This document shows positions 33,044 through 41,576 of a stretch of DNA of 52,295 nucleotides, piece after piece. This DNA is from Stenotrophomonas maltophilia (GTDB taxonomy: Bacteria > Pseudomonadota > Gammaproteobacteria > Xanthomonadales > Xanthomonadaceae). Below the pieces are notes generated by a model. The model searched no databases, was not told the origin of the DNA, and saw nothing but the letters and a program-made list of their open reading frames with translations. The stretch covers positions 1 through 52,295 of the forward strand of contig NZ_SRHZ01000005.1 in the NCBI RefSeq assembly GCF_004684085.1, read 5' to 3'. Both the position numbers and the translations under genes were made by a program. Every line of letters begins with the position of its first letter. The stretch's first letter is position 1.

Positions 33044-34825
33044 TTACGCCATCATGGCCCGTGTACCGTGCTGCTGGGTCTGCTGGTCGATCTTCTGCTG
33101 CTCGCGCTGTTGATCGCTTACCTCCAACGCCCGCTCGCTGTTTTCCTGCACGCTCTGGCGCATCGCGTCAGCGGTGGAGACGGGCGCGGTATTGCGGTTC
33201 AGCGCACTTTCGTCGTGCAGCGCGTTGGCCTGCACCGCACGCGCCATCGAGCCATCCTGGTTCAGCTCAACGCGATCGATCCGATACAGGCCGGCACGCG
33301 TGGCTTCCACGGTGAGCGCCGCGGCCAGCTTCTCGCTGTGCTCGCCGGAGGGCAGTCCACGCGCTTCCTCGGCAAACTTCACCTGCACCAGGGTCTCGGT
33401 GTACAGCCAGTTCTGCGGGCTGCGCGGGTCGGACATCGGGTACACCGTCTCGCGCGCAGGCTCGGCCGCAGTCTGCTGTTGCGCGGTGTCGCCCGGTGCC
33501 TGCGAGCGCTGCTGTACCTCGCTGGCCAGCGCCTGGCGGGTTTCCGCATCGGCAATGCCGGTGGCAGGCAGGCCGTGCTGCTGTTGGAAGGCGTTGATCG
33601 CATGGCGGCTGCCGCCGCCCAGATAGCCATCGCTGCCAATGGCCTGGCCCTTGGCATCGGTCAGCCCCAGCGCGGCCAGGTTGCCCTGGAGTTCACGCGC
33701 GTCGCGGTCGATCGCGGCCAGCGTGGCTGGCCCGGCCTTGCCGTCCACCGGATCCAGAGTGTGCGCGCGCTGGAAGTCTTCCACCGCCTTGCGGGTGGTG
33801 GCATCGAAGCGCCGGTCCGGGTTCAGCGTCTGCTGGCCGTCAGCGCTGGCATAGCCCAGCGTTACCAGATTGCTTTCCAGCTTCAGCACGTCACGGCCGC
33901 TGGAACCTTCCTTCAATGTCTGCGAACCGGTCTGCTGGCGTGGCGCGCCGATCTGGCCCAGCGCCACCTGGATGTCGGCATCGTTGCGCTCGCCAGCCGG
34001 CGAGTAGTCGCGGCTGCTGACCTTGGCGTGGGCACGGTCCATCGCCTCCTTGTTGCTGGCGTAGGCGTCTTCATAGCGCACGGCGATGTCACCGGCCTTG
34101 GGCGCGTCGAAGTACTGGTAGGTCTCGCGGATCTGCCCGGCCTTCGCGCGCAGTGCCTCGTAGTCACCGCCGTCAGCCAGCACCTTCTCCAGCTTCGGCA
34201 GCTGGCTGGGCAGCTGGTTGGCGGTCTTGGCGATCAGGCTGATCGCTTCGAAGCGGTTTTCCTCGGCGATGTTGCTGCCGTGGCTGTCCACCATCGTCAT
34301 GCCTATCTGGGTGGCGTTGCGCACCTGCGGGTAGTCGATGTTGGCGTGGATCCACTGCTTGCCCTCGTCCGAACCGGCCCAGGCGTTGATGCTGTCACGC
34401 GTGTTGGTGTCGATGAACTGGATCGAGCTGCGCCCGCTGAGGCCATTGCCGTGGCTGAGCAGGTCGCGGCGCAGGTCGGCATGGTCCTGGGTAAAGGGCA
34501 GGTTGTGTGCCTTGGCGTAGGCGCTGGCCTGATCGATCACCGCGTCGACGTAGGTCGTCTCGCCCGGTTTCAGGGCATGGCCATCGATGGCGCCCAGCGC
34601 CCACTGGCCACGCTGGCCGAAGTCGACCTGGATCGCGCCCAGGCTGTAGCCACTGTTCTGCGCGACCCGGCTGACCGTGCCCCAGTGTGGTTCACTTACG
34701 CCCTGGGTGATGCCGGCGATGGCCAGATGGTAGGAGGCGGGGCCGCCCTCGGTGCCGCGGCCGACCGCGAAATACACCGCGCCGGAGGTGGCATCGAGAT
34801 TGTGGGTATCGATGTTGGTAGGCAT
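33044..34825 (-). CDS. X-T4SS antibacterial effector (XVIPCD protein)
   Basis: This 593-residue protein is a likely toxin injected into competing bacteria by a xanthomonad-type VirB/VirD4 system. The C-terminal part (about residues 463-593) has the XVIPCD pattern: DPRSPQNWLY, LAAALTVEATRAGLYRIDRVEL, AVQANALHD and a Gln-rich tail. Two peptidoglycan-binding repeats lie near 302-372 and 373-437. The N-terminal 300 residues hold Glu45 and GYSLGAIQVDFGQ (59-71), which looks like a lysozyme-type glycosidase; the catalytic assignment is inference. There is no signal peptide. A GGA ribosome binding site precedes ATG 34825. Its upstream neighbour is probably the immunity gene. Confidence 0.82.
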   Translation of the reverse strand: MPTNIDTHNLDATSGAVYFAVGRGTEGGPASYHLAIAGITQGVSEPHWGTVSRVAQNSGYSLGAIQVDFGQRGQWALGAIDGHALKPGETTYVDAVIDQASAYAKAHNLPFTQDHADLRRDLLSHGNGLSGRSSIQFIDTNTRDSINAWAGSDEGKQWIHANIDYPQVRNATQIGMTMVDSHGSNIAEENRFEAISLIAKTANQLPSQLPKLEKVLADGGDYEALRAKAGQIRETYQYFDAPKAGDIAVRYEDAYASNKEAMDRAHAKVSSRDYSPAGERNDADIQVALGQIGAPRQQTGSQTLKEGSSGRDVLKLESNLVTLGYASADGQQTLNPDRRFDATTRKAVEDFQRAHTLDPVDGKAGPATLAAIDRDARELQGNLAALGLTDAKGQAIGSDGYLGGGSRHAINAFQQQHGLPATGIADAETRQALASEVQQRSQAPGDTAQQQTAAEPARETVYPMSDPRSPQNWLYTETLVQVKFAEEARGLPSGEHSEKLAAALTVEATRAGLYRIDRVELNQDGSMARAVQANALHDESALNRNTAPVSTADAMRQSVQENSERALEVSDQQREQQKIDQQTQQHGTRAMMA

Positions 34826-34867
34826 GTCTTACGTCCTTGTGCAGCGGGGAGGGGGCCCTCCTGTGGG

Positions 34868-35287
34868 TCAGTCCAGCAGCTGGAGATACTTCTGCAGCTG
34901 GTCGGCACGCGCGCTCAGGCGCATCACGTCGTTCATTTCGCCCTGCAGGTTGCCCGGCTGCGAATCGTCATAGAGCGCGGTATCCAGTTCGCCGTCGCGG
35001 CTGCGCGACTGCAGCCATGCGCGCTGGGCATTGACCAGCTTGGTCTTCTTCGCGCCGTTCAGTCTGGCCTGCAACTGCTTGTACGCCTGGTTCAGGCGCT
35101 GGTCCTGGCGGGCGCTCTCCGAGGTCAGGCAGGCGGCCTGCTCGATCGCGCCCTGCGCGTTGTCCTTGCAGGCGGTGAATGCCGCGCTCAGACCGGTCGT
35201 GGCGGGTGCCGCGGTAGCGGTGCCGATGGCAAGCGTGGCCACGGCCAATGCGGTGGCGAGGGTCCTGCACACAAAGTTGGGCTGCAT
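34868..35287 (-). CDS. Secreted LprI-like (DUF1311) protein, probable immunity protein
   Basis: This 139-residue protein has a signal peptide (about residues 1-27, ATLAIGTATAAP) and a DUF1311/LprI-like helical body: FTACKDNAQG, AACLTSES, DQRLNQAYKQL and QRAWLQSR. Two Cys (40 and 53) are present, but the Cys that usually follows the WLxxR segment is missing. LprI is a lysozyme inhibitor, and X-T4SS immunity proteins act in the periplasm, so it probably neutralises the neighbouring effector. ATG 35287 has GGAG upstream. The effector follows after 42 bases in the same transcript. A TATAGT -10-like box lies on the minus strand at 35324-35329. Confidence 0.75.
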   Translation of the reverse strand: MQPNFVCRTLATALAVATLAIGTATAAPATTGLSAAFTACKDNAQGAIEQAACLTSESARQDQRLNQAYKQLQARLNGAKKTKLVNAQRAWLQSRSRDGELDTALYDDSQPGNLQGEMNDVMRLSARADQLQKYLQLLD

Positions 35288-35525
35288 ATCTGCTCCTGAC
35301 GTCCATTCCATTGCGAGCGCCGGACTATAGCCGCGTCAATATTTCGTCGTCGTCAACGATTCGCGACAAATGTGACCAGACGCACGCCTCGACGGATGGG
35401 TATTGGCCCGGCCTTCAGGCAGGCACGACGGTCGGCAGCGCCCGGAGACCGCCCGCCGCCATTCAGCCACCCGGTGTAAACTATTGATCTCACTGGCAAT
35501 GCCAGTCTCCACGATCAACGCCCCG

Positions 35526-36530
35526 ATGACGTCCGCCACCGCCCGTTACGCCGATTCCCTGCGCCTGTCCGTTGCCCCGATGATGGACTGGACCGACCGC
35601 CACTGCCGCGTGTTCCATCGCGTGCTGGCGCCGGGCGCGCGCCTGTACACGGAAATGGTGCACGCCAACGCGGTCATCCACGGCGATCGCGAGCGCCTGC
35701 TTGGCTTCGACCGCAGCGAACAGCCGCTGGCGCTGCAGCTGGGTGGCAGTGATCCGGCGCTGCTGGCGCAGGCCGCACGTATCGCTGCCGAGTGGGGCTA
35801 TGACGAGGTCAACCTCAACTGCGGTTGCCCGTCCGACCGCGTGCAGGCCGGGCGTTTTGGCGCGTGCCTGATGCGCGAGCCGCTGCTGGTGGCCGAGTGC
35901 GTGGCGGCCATGGTCGACGCGGTTGATATCCCGGTGACGGTGAAGTGCCGCCTGGGCGTGGATGAAGACAACGACTACGACGTGTTTGCCGGCTTCGTTG
36001 ACCACCAGGTTGCCGCCGGTGCGGCGATGGTGGTGGTGCACGCCCGCAACGCGTGGCTGAAAGGCCTGTCGCCGAAGGAGAACCGCGAGGTTCCGCCGCT
36101 GAAGTACGACTGGGCCTACCGCCTGAAGCAGGAGCGCCCGGCGCTGCCGGTGGTGATCAACGGTGGCCTGGCCAGCATCGAGGCGGTGCAGGCGCAGGCC
36201 GCGCACGTCGATGGCGTGATGCTGGGCCGCGCGGCGTACCACGACCCCTATCTGCTGCATCAGCTGGAGGCGCTGCACACCGGCGCCCCGCTACAGGCCC
36301 GTGGCGACCTGCTGCGCGCGATGCGCCCCTATATCGAGGCGCGGCTGGGCGAAGGCCTGGCGCTGAAGCACATCACCCGCCACCTGCTCGGCCTGTTCCA
36401 CGGCCAGCCCGGTGGCCGCGCGTTCCGGCAGGTGCTGAGCGAGGGCGCACACCGCCCGGGCGCCGATTGGCGCTTGATCGAGCAGGCGCTCGCGGTCACC
36501 GAATGCGCTTCTGACCGCGCCGTAGCGTGA
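35526..36530 (+). CDS. dusA: tRNA-dihydrouridine(20/20a) synthase
   Basis: This 334-residue FMN enzyme reduces uridines 20/20a in the D-loop of tRNAs using NADPH. It has the Dus signatures APMMDWTDRHCR, VNLNCGCPSDRV (catalytic Cys101) and VVHARNAWLKGLSPKENR, which is DusA-type. ATG 35526 opens near the family start; ATG 35499 would add nine residues. It is divergent from the effector/immunity pair. Confidence 0.92.
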   Translation: MTSATARYADSLRLSVAPMMDWTDRHCRVFHRVLAPGARLYTEMVHANAVIHGDRERLLGFDRSEQPLALQLGGSDPALLAQAARIAAEWGYDEVNLNCGCPSDRVQAGRFGACLMREPLLVAECVAAMVDAVDIPVTVKCRLGVDEDNDYDVFAGFVDHQVAAGAAMVVVHARNAWLKGLSPKENREVPPLKYDWAYRLKQERPALPVVINGGLASIEAVQAQAAHVDGVMLGRAAYHDPYLLHQLEALHTGAPLQARGDLLRAMRPYIEARLGEGLALKHITRHLLGLFHGQPGGRAFRQVLSEGAHRPGADWRLIEQALAVTECASDRAVA

Positions 36531-36549
36531 CCGCAGTCACATTCCTGAC

Positions 36550-36595
36550 TTGACAAGGCGCGGCGATTCGGCCCGAATGTTCACTTAGCTGAACA
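36550..36595 (+). promoter_or_regulatory. Possible promoter and palindrome upstream of the phoP region
   Basis: A perfect TTGACA (36550-36555) is followed 22 bases later by a palindrome TGTTCA-N6-TGAACA (36578-36595). Any -10 box (CCGAAT at 36573-36578) is poor. This may be a regulated promoter for the small gene at 36743 and possibly phoP/phoQ. A regulator is not identified. Confidence 0.35.
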
Positions 36596-36650
36596 ACTTG
36601 GAGTTGGAGCCGGAAAAGTTCAGACCGGATTCACCGCTGTAAACCAAGAA

Positions 36651-36669
36651 TTTGCAAAAGATTTGTAAA
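36651..36669 (+). promoter_or_regulatory. 11-base-spaced direct repeat, candidate PhoP box
   Basis: TTTGCAAA (36651-36658) and TTTGTAAA (36662-36669) repeat with an 11-base period, one helical turn, the spacing used by OmpR/PhoP-family regulators. A related TGTAAA occurs at 36639. Position, 75-90 bases upstream of the first gene of the cluster, would suit autoregulation. Confidence 0.4.
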
Positions 36670-36742
36670 ACGCTGGGTTTCGAACCCGGCGCCGGATTTA
36701 CGACTTTTGAACGAATCGCCGTGCTCGGCTAGGATCGCACTG

Positions 36743-37117
36743 ATGTCTTCCGCTCCCTTCCATCGCCGCATTGCCCTGGCCACCTGCGTGGTCCTGTCGG
36801 CTGTGCCGCTGTCTTCGGCGCTGGCCCAACAGCCGCCGCGCGGCGACCAGGGGCGGGCGGAGATGATGGAGCGGGGCGAGCGGGGTGGCCGCGGCGACGA
36901 GCGTTCGCTGTCCGATGCCGTGCGCCGCGTGCAGCGCACCACCGGCGGCCACATCCTCGGCGCCGAGCGCGTGCCGTTCGATGGTCGTGATATCAACCGG
37001 GTGAAGTACATGGACGATCGGGGCCGGGTCCGCTACATGGACGACCCCGCCCCGTCGCGTTCACAGCCGCGCACGCCGCGGTCGGATATGTCATCACTAC
37101 GCGGCGATAACCCCTGA
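36743..37117 (+). CDS. Small secreted protein of unknown function
   Basis: This 124-residue protein has a signal peptide (residues 1-29, ending SSALAQ). The mature part is rich in Arg, Gly and Asp: an RGGRGDERSLSDAVRRV segment, then the repeated YMDDRGRVRYMDDP motif. I do not recognise the family. It lies 73 bases upstream of phoP on the same strand and may be co-transcribed. ATG 36743 has AGGAT upstream; a longer frame from 36707 adds a non-signal-like extension. Confidence 0.6.
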   Translation: MSSAPFHRRIALATCVVLSAVPLSSALAQQPPRGDQGRAEMMERGERGGRGDERSLSDAVRRVQRTTGGHILGAERVPFDGRDINRVKYMDDRGRVRYMDDPAPSRSQPRTPRSDMSSLRGDNP

Positions 37118-37190
37118 ACAGGGATAGTTGTCGCTATCAACCCGTACCCCACAGGCCTCCGGGCCACACCCAGGACACTAGGGAGAGTTC

Positions 37191-37874
37191 ATGCGTATCC
37201 TTCTGGTCGAAGACGAAGCCCCGCTGCGTGAGACCCTGGCAGCCCGGCTCAAGCGCGAAGGCTTTGCCGTCGATGCTGCGCAGGACGGCGAGGAAGGCCT
37301 CTACATGGGGCGCGAAGTTCCGTTCGATGTCGGCATCATCGACCTCGGCCTGCCCAAGATGTCGGGCATGGAGCTGATCAAGGCCCTGCGTGACGAAGGC
37401 AAGAAGTTCCCGGTGCTGATCCTGACCGCGCGTTCGAGCTGGCAGGACAAGGTCGAAGGCCTCAAGCAGGGCGCCGACGACTACCTGGTCAAGCCGTTCC
37501 ACGTCGAAGAGCTGCTGGCCCGCGTCAACGCGCTGCTGCGCCGCGCTGCTGGCTGGAGCAAGCCGACGCTGGAATGCGGTCCGGTTGCCCTGGACCTGGC
37601 TGCCCAGACCGTCAGCGTGGCCGGCAGCAATGTCGACCTGACCAGCTACGAGTACAAGGTGCTGGAGTACCTGATGATGCACGCCGGTGAACTGGTCTCC
37701 AAGGCCGACCTCACCGAGCACATCTACCAGCAGGACTTTGACCGCGACTCGAACGTGCTGGAGGTCTTCATCGGCCGCCTGCGCAAGAAGCTGGACCCGG
37801 ATGGCGAACTGAAGCCGATCGAGACCGTGCGCGGCCGCGGCTACCGTTTCGCGATTCCGCGCAACGAGGGCTGA
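37191..37874 (+). CDS. phoP: Two-component response regulator PhoP
   Basis: This 227-residue OmpR-family regulator has a receiver domain (residues 1-115, phosphoacceptor Asp51 in IIDLGLP, conserved Lys in VKPF) and a C-terminal winged helix (from about 130). Sequence and gene pairing with the kinase downstream fit PhoP of xanthomonads, which governs responses to low magnesium and cationic peptides. A strong GGGAG ribosome binding site precedes ATG 37191. Confidence 0.88.
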   Translation: MRILLVEDEAPLRETLAARLKREGFAVDAAQDGEEGLYMGREVPFDVGIIDLGLPKMSGMELIKALRDEGKKFPVLILTARSSWQDKVEGLKQGADDYLVKPFHVEELLARVNALLRRAAGWSKPTLECGPVALDLAAQTVSVAGSNVDLTSYEYKVLEYLMMHAGELVSKADLTEHIYQQDFDRDSNVLEVFIGRLRKKLDPDGELKPIETVRGRGYRFAIPRNEG

Positions 37875-37899
37875 GCCGGCTCACCCTGGCGATAACACG

Positions 37900-39324
37900 A
37901 TGTCCGGCCGTCTGTGGTTCTTCCGACGCTGGCGGCCGCGCTCCCTGCAGGCGCGCCAGATGCTCGCCGCGTCCGTGGGTCTGGTCGCGTTCCTGGCGCT
38001 GGCCGGTTACGCGCTCGACGCCGCCTTCGCCGATACGGCGAAGGCGAACCTGCGTGAGCGCCTGAAGAACTACGCCACCGCCTACGCGGCCGGCATCGAC
38101 TTCACCCGCGACCGCTCGCTGTACATCCGCGAGCAGCCGCCGGATTCGCGCTTCGACGTACCGGGCAGTGGCCTGTACCTGCAGGTGGTGATGCCGCACG
38201 GCAAGGGCAATTCCATGTCTGCCGAAGGCCCGATGCTGCCCACCGTCGGCGGCGGCCTGCTGGCACCGCGCCAGGAAGTGTTCGAGGGCCCGCTGCCGAT
38301 GATCCAGATCGACGGCAGCCAGGGCTCGGTGTACCGCTATGGCCTGGGCCTGGTGTGGGACGCCGATGCGGACCCCGCCACCGAATTTCCGTACACCATC
38401 TACGTGATGGAAGACTCGCGCGCGCTGGGCGCGCAGCTGCGCGTATTCCGCGGCCGGGTCTGGTTCTATCTGGGCGGCATCGGCCTGATCCTGCTGCTGT
38501 TGCAGACCGTCATCCTGCAGTGGAGCCTGCGGCCCCTGCGCCGCGTGATCACCGAGCTGACCAAGGTGCAGCGCGGCGAAACCGCGCGCATGAGCGAGCG
38601 CCACCCGCGCGAGCTGGAACCGCTGACCGACAGCATCAACGCCTTCATTGAAAGCGAGCGCGAGAACCTCGAGCGCCAGCGCAATACCCTGGCCGATCTG
38701 GCGCACAGCCTGAAGACACCCATTGCGGTGCTGCGCACGCAGATGGACAGCGGCGCCGGCGACGGCGCGCTGCGCGAGGAGCTGGACGTGCAGCTGCAGC
38801 GCATGAACAACCTGGTCTCCTACCAGCTGGCACGTGCTGCGTCGTCGGGCCACAAGCTGTTCTCCGCGCCGCTGCCGATCGAATCCAACGCCGAGGAAAT
38901 CGTGCGTGGCCTGGAAAAGGTCTACGCGTCCAAGGGCGTGCTGTGCGAATTCGACATCGACCCGGCGGCGCGCTTCCATGGCGAACCGGGCGACCTGCAG
39001 GAACTGCTCGGCAACCTGCTGGAAAACGCCTTCAAGTGGGCCAACCGCCGCGTGCTGCTGACCGCACAGCCGCTGCCGGCACCGAACGCGCGTCGCGCCG
39101 GCCTGCTGCTGGCGGTGGACGACGATGGCCCGGGCATCGCCCCGGACGACATCGGCAAGGTGCTGCAGCGTGGCGTGCGTGGCGACGAGCGCGTACAGGG
39201 CCACGGCATCGGCCTGTCGATCGTGCAGGACCTCATCAAGGACTACCGCGGTGAACTGACCGTAGGCCGCTCCGAGGAACTGGGCGGCGCCCGTTTCGAA
39301 GTGCGCCTGCCGCCGGGGCCGTAG
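37900..39324 (+). CDS. phoQ: Sensor histidine kinase PhoQ
   Basis: This 474-residue membrane kinase has two membrane helices (about residues 22-43 and 188-207) enclosing a periplasmic sensor domain, a HAMP-like linker and a kinase core. Phospho-acceptor His269 is in LADLAHSLKTP, the N box is NLLENAFKWA and the G1 box is DDDGPGIAP. The periplasmic domain would sense the stimulus and pass it to PhoP. It begins 25 bases after phoP. Confidence 0.85.
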   Translation: MSGRLWFFRRWRPRSLQARQMLAASVGLVAFLALAGYALDAAFADTAKANLRERLKNYATAYAAGIDFTRDRSLYIREQPPDSRFDVPGSGLYLQVVMPHGKGNSMSAEGPMLPTVGGGLLAPRQEVFEGPLPMIQIDGSQGSVYRYGLGLVWDADADPATEFPYTIYVMEDSRALGAQLRVFRGRVWFYLGGIGLILLLLQTVILQWSLRPLRRVITELTKVQRGETARMSERHPRELEPLTDSINAFIESERENLERQRNTLADLAHSLKTPIAVLRTQMDSGAGDGALREELDVQLQRMNNLVSYQLARAASSGHKLFSAPLPIESNAEEIVRGLEKVYASKGVLCEFDIDPAARFHGEPGDLQELLGNLLENAFKWANRRVLLTAQPLPAPNARRAGLLLAVDDDGPGIAPDDIGKVLQRGVRGDERVQGHGIGLSIVQDLIKDYRGELTVGRSEELGGARFEVRLPPGP

Positions 39325-39347
39325 GCCTCGCTGCAGCCCGATCCGCT

Positions 39348-39394
39348 GGGCATCGCCCGTGCGCGTTCCCGTCCGCCGGGCATCGCCCGTGCGC
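39348..39394 (+). repeat. 30-base tandem duplication after phoQ
   Basis: GGGCATCGCCCGTGCGC occurs at 39348-39364 and 39378-39394, a 30-base period. The copies differ outside the core. A GTAG REP follows directly. Confidence 0.6.
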
Positions 39395-39401
39395 ATTATC
39401 G

Positions 39402-39424
39402 GTAGCGCCGGGCCATGCCCGGCG
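39402..39424 (+). repeat. GTAG REP, CGCCGGGC core
   Basis: A 23-base unit that ends 6 bases from the stop codon of the minus-strand MtfA-like gene. Confidence 0.8.
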
Positions 39425-39430
39425 AACGAA

Positions 39431-40219
39431 TCAGCCGACCATCTTCGGCGGCTCGCCATAGAACCGCCGCAGCTGCGCAGCCACTTCCGGCAATGCCTGC
39501 TGCAGCAGATCCGGTGCCGAGAAGTGATACTCGCTGGCTACTGCGAAGAACTCCTCCGGCGCCTCGGCCGCATACGGATCGATCAACGTCTCTTCGCCGG
39601 CATCCACCTGCACACAGAAGGCATCGTAAGCCTGCTGGAACGTGGCCGCCCACGCGCGCTGCCATTCGCGCGGCAGCGGCGGCGTGCCGTCCATCGCGCC
39701 ATCCAGCGCATCCAGCTTGTGCACCATCTCGTGCACCGCCACGCAGTAGCCCTCGTGCGGCGCCGCCAGGTCGGCCTGTATATCGGCCCAGGACAGGATC
39801 AACGGGCCGCTGTCCCACGATTCGCCAATCAGTTCGTCATCCCACTCATGCAGTACACCGGCCGCATCCATGTGGCTGCGGTGCACGCGGAACGCGTCGG
39901 GGTAGACGATTAGCTGCGACCAGCCTTCCAGTCCGACCTCGCCGAACTCCAGCAGCGGCAGGCAGCACAGCGCGGCCAGCAGCACGCCATCGCCGGCCTG
40001 CAGCTGCAGCTCGCCAATCGGGGTGATGGTCTTCTCATGCAGGAAGCGCGTGGCCAGCAGGCGCAGGCGCGCCCGACGCCCGTCATCCAGGCCGTGCAGC
40101 CACGCCGCGCGTTGGCAGGCGTCTTCCCAAAGTGCATCGTCGATCGGCCGCGGCGCAGGCCGCAGCCACTGCAGCAACGACTTGATCAGCGGAACATTCC
40201 CGGCAGGTAGCTGTGCCAC
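39431..40219 (-). CDS. MtfA-like zinc metallopeptidase
   Basis: This protein of about 262 residues has the zinc motif HEMVHKLD (His163, Glu164, His167) and a later Glu (222 or 223) in EEFFAVASEYHF, as in the MtfA/DgsA anti-repressor family (peptidase M90). E. coli MtfA affects glucose uptake control, but its role here is unknown. The GTG at 40219 is the longest start; no ATG is available and no clear ribosome binding site is seen, so the N-terminus is uncertain. The gene overlaps the preceding small gene by 34 bases. Confidence 0.8.
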   Translation of the reverse strand: MAQLPAGNVPLIKSLLQWLRPAPRPIDDALWEDACQRAAWLHGLDDGRRARLRLLATRFLHEKTITPIGELQLQAGDGVLLAALCCLPLLEFGEVGLEGWSQLIVYPDAFRVHRSHMDAAGVLHEWDDELIGESWDSGPLILSWADIQADLAAPHEGYCVAVHEMVHKLDALDGAMDGTPPLPREWQRAWAATFQQAYDAFCVQVDAGEETLIDPYAAEAPEEFFAVASEYHFSAPDLLQQALPEVAAQLRRFYGEPPKMVG

Positions 40220-40473
40220 TTCGGCGCGCGGATGCGCGGCAGCATGTCGTCATCGCTGCCACCGCCGCCGGTGGTGGTGCTGGCCGCCGGGCGTACCGGT
40301 GCGGCCTTGGTGCTGGCGGCCGATGCGCTGGCGGTGGGTGCGCGCTGCGAGGCGGCATCGCCATTGGAAGACACGCATGCCCCACGGCTGTCGTCCAGCG
40401 CTGCTGTGGCAGACGCCGCGAAGGGCATCGTCAGCAGGATCAGGCAATGGGCATAACGGCGCATTGACGACAT
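40186..40473 (-). CDS. Small secreted Ser/Thr/Gly-rich protein
   Basis: This 95-residue protein has a likely signal peptide (RRYAHCLILLTMPFAASATA) and a mature chain dominated by Ser, Ala, Thr and Gly (TTTGGGGSDDD). The C-terminus is PKWHSYLPGMFR. No family is recognised. It precedes the MtfA-like gene and overlaps it. ATG 40464 is an equally possible start. Confidence 0.5.
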   Translation of the reverse strand: MSSMRRYAHCLILLTMPFAASATAALDDSRGACVSSNGDAASQRAPTASASAASTKAAPVRPAASTTTGGGGSDDDMLPRIRAPKWHSYLPGMFR

Positions 40474-40607
40474 CCACGTTAAGGGAGGGTGAGTTCCCGA
40501 TTCTAGCCCGAACCCGGCGCCCGGTTGGAAGCCCCTGCGGCTCCGCGGTGGCGGGCGTCGCTGGCGGCTTTCCCGCATAATTCCTTTCTGACTTCGTGGA
40601 AGCTGCC

Positions 40608-41576
40608 GTGGACGATCGCCAATTGCTGGCCAAACTCGCTGCCGGTCGCCTGTCCGGCGACGCCCTGGCCCGTGAGCTGGGCCAGACCCGGGCGGCCATT
40701 TGGAAGCGTATTCAAGGACTTAGGGCCGCCGGTGTGGACATCGAGGGCCGCGCTGGCGAGGGCTATGGCCTGGTTCGCCCGGTCGACCTGCTGGACCCGG
40801 ACGCGATCCGCGCCGGCCTGCCTGCCGACGTCCAGGCCCTGCTGCACGATCTGCAGGTGGCGTGGACGGTGGACTCGACCAACGCAGAATTGCTGCGTTG
40901 CAGCGCGCCCCAGCGCGGGGTGAGCGTCCTGCTGGCCGAACGTCAGACCGGCGGCCGTGGCCGTCGTGGCCGTGCCTGGGCCTCGCCGCTGGCCGCGCAT
41001 GTCTACCTGTCGGTGCTGCGCCTGTTCTCCGGTGGTCTCGGCCGCTTGGCCGGGTTGAGCCTGGTGGCCGGCATCGCCGTGGCCGAAGCGCTGCACGATC
41101 TGGGCTACACCCAGGCGCAGCTGAAGTGGCCCAACGACCTGATCGTCGATGGCAAGCGCAAGCTGGTCGGCCTGCTCGCGGAAGGTGGTGGCGAGTACGC
41201 CGGCCCGGCGCGCGCGGTGATCGGTATCGGTATCAACACGCATATGCCACCGTCGTTCGCCGAACAGATCACCCAGCCGTGGGTGGATCTGGACACGCTG
41301 GCCGGCAAGCCGGTGGATCGCAACGTGGTGGTTGCTGCCGTGTTGACGCGCCTGCTGCCGGCGCTGGAAGAATTCGATCGCGAAGGCCTGGCGCCGTTCC
41401 TACCGCGCTACGCCGCGTTCGACATGCTGGCCGGTCGCGAAGTACGGGTGGAACTGGAAGGGCAGTGGCAGCATGGCACCGCGCTCGGCCTGGCCGATGA
41501 CGGCGCCTTGCGCGTGCGCATCGATGGCCGCGAGCGCCTGCTGCACGCCGGCGAAGTCAGCGTGAGGGCGGCATGA
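40608..41576 (+). CDS. birA: Biotin-[acetyl-CoA-carboxylase] ligase / biotin repressor
   Basis: This 322-residue protein attaches biotin to the carboxylase carrier protein. It has an N-terminal winged helix (residues 1-60, LSGDALARELGQTRAAIWKRI), which suggests it is a full BirA repressor-ligase. The ligase site contains QTGGRGRRGRAWASP and LKWPNDLIVDGKRKLVG. Start candidates are GTG 40608 and GTG 40596; I chose 40608 because GGAA lies 6 bases before it. Its stop overlaps coaX by 4 bases. Confidence 0.92.
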   Translation: MDDRQLLAKLAAGRLSGDALARELGQTRAAIWKRIQGLRAAGVDIEGRAGEGYGLVRPVDLLDPDAIRAGLPADVQALLHDLQVAWTVDSTNAELLRCSAPQRGVSVLLAERQTGGRGRRGRAWASPLAAHVYLSVLRLFSGGLGRLAGLSLVAGIAVAEALHDLGYTQAQLKWPNDLIVDGKRKLVGLLAEGGGEYAGPARAVIGIGINTHMPPSFAEQITQPWVDLDTLAGKPVDRNVVVAAVLTRLLPALEEFDREGLAPFLPRYAAFDMLAGREVRVELEGQWQHGTALGLADDGALRVRIDGRERLLHAGEVSVRAA

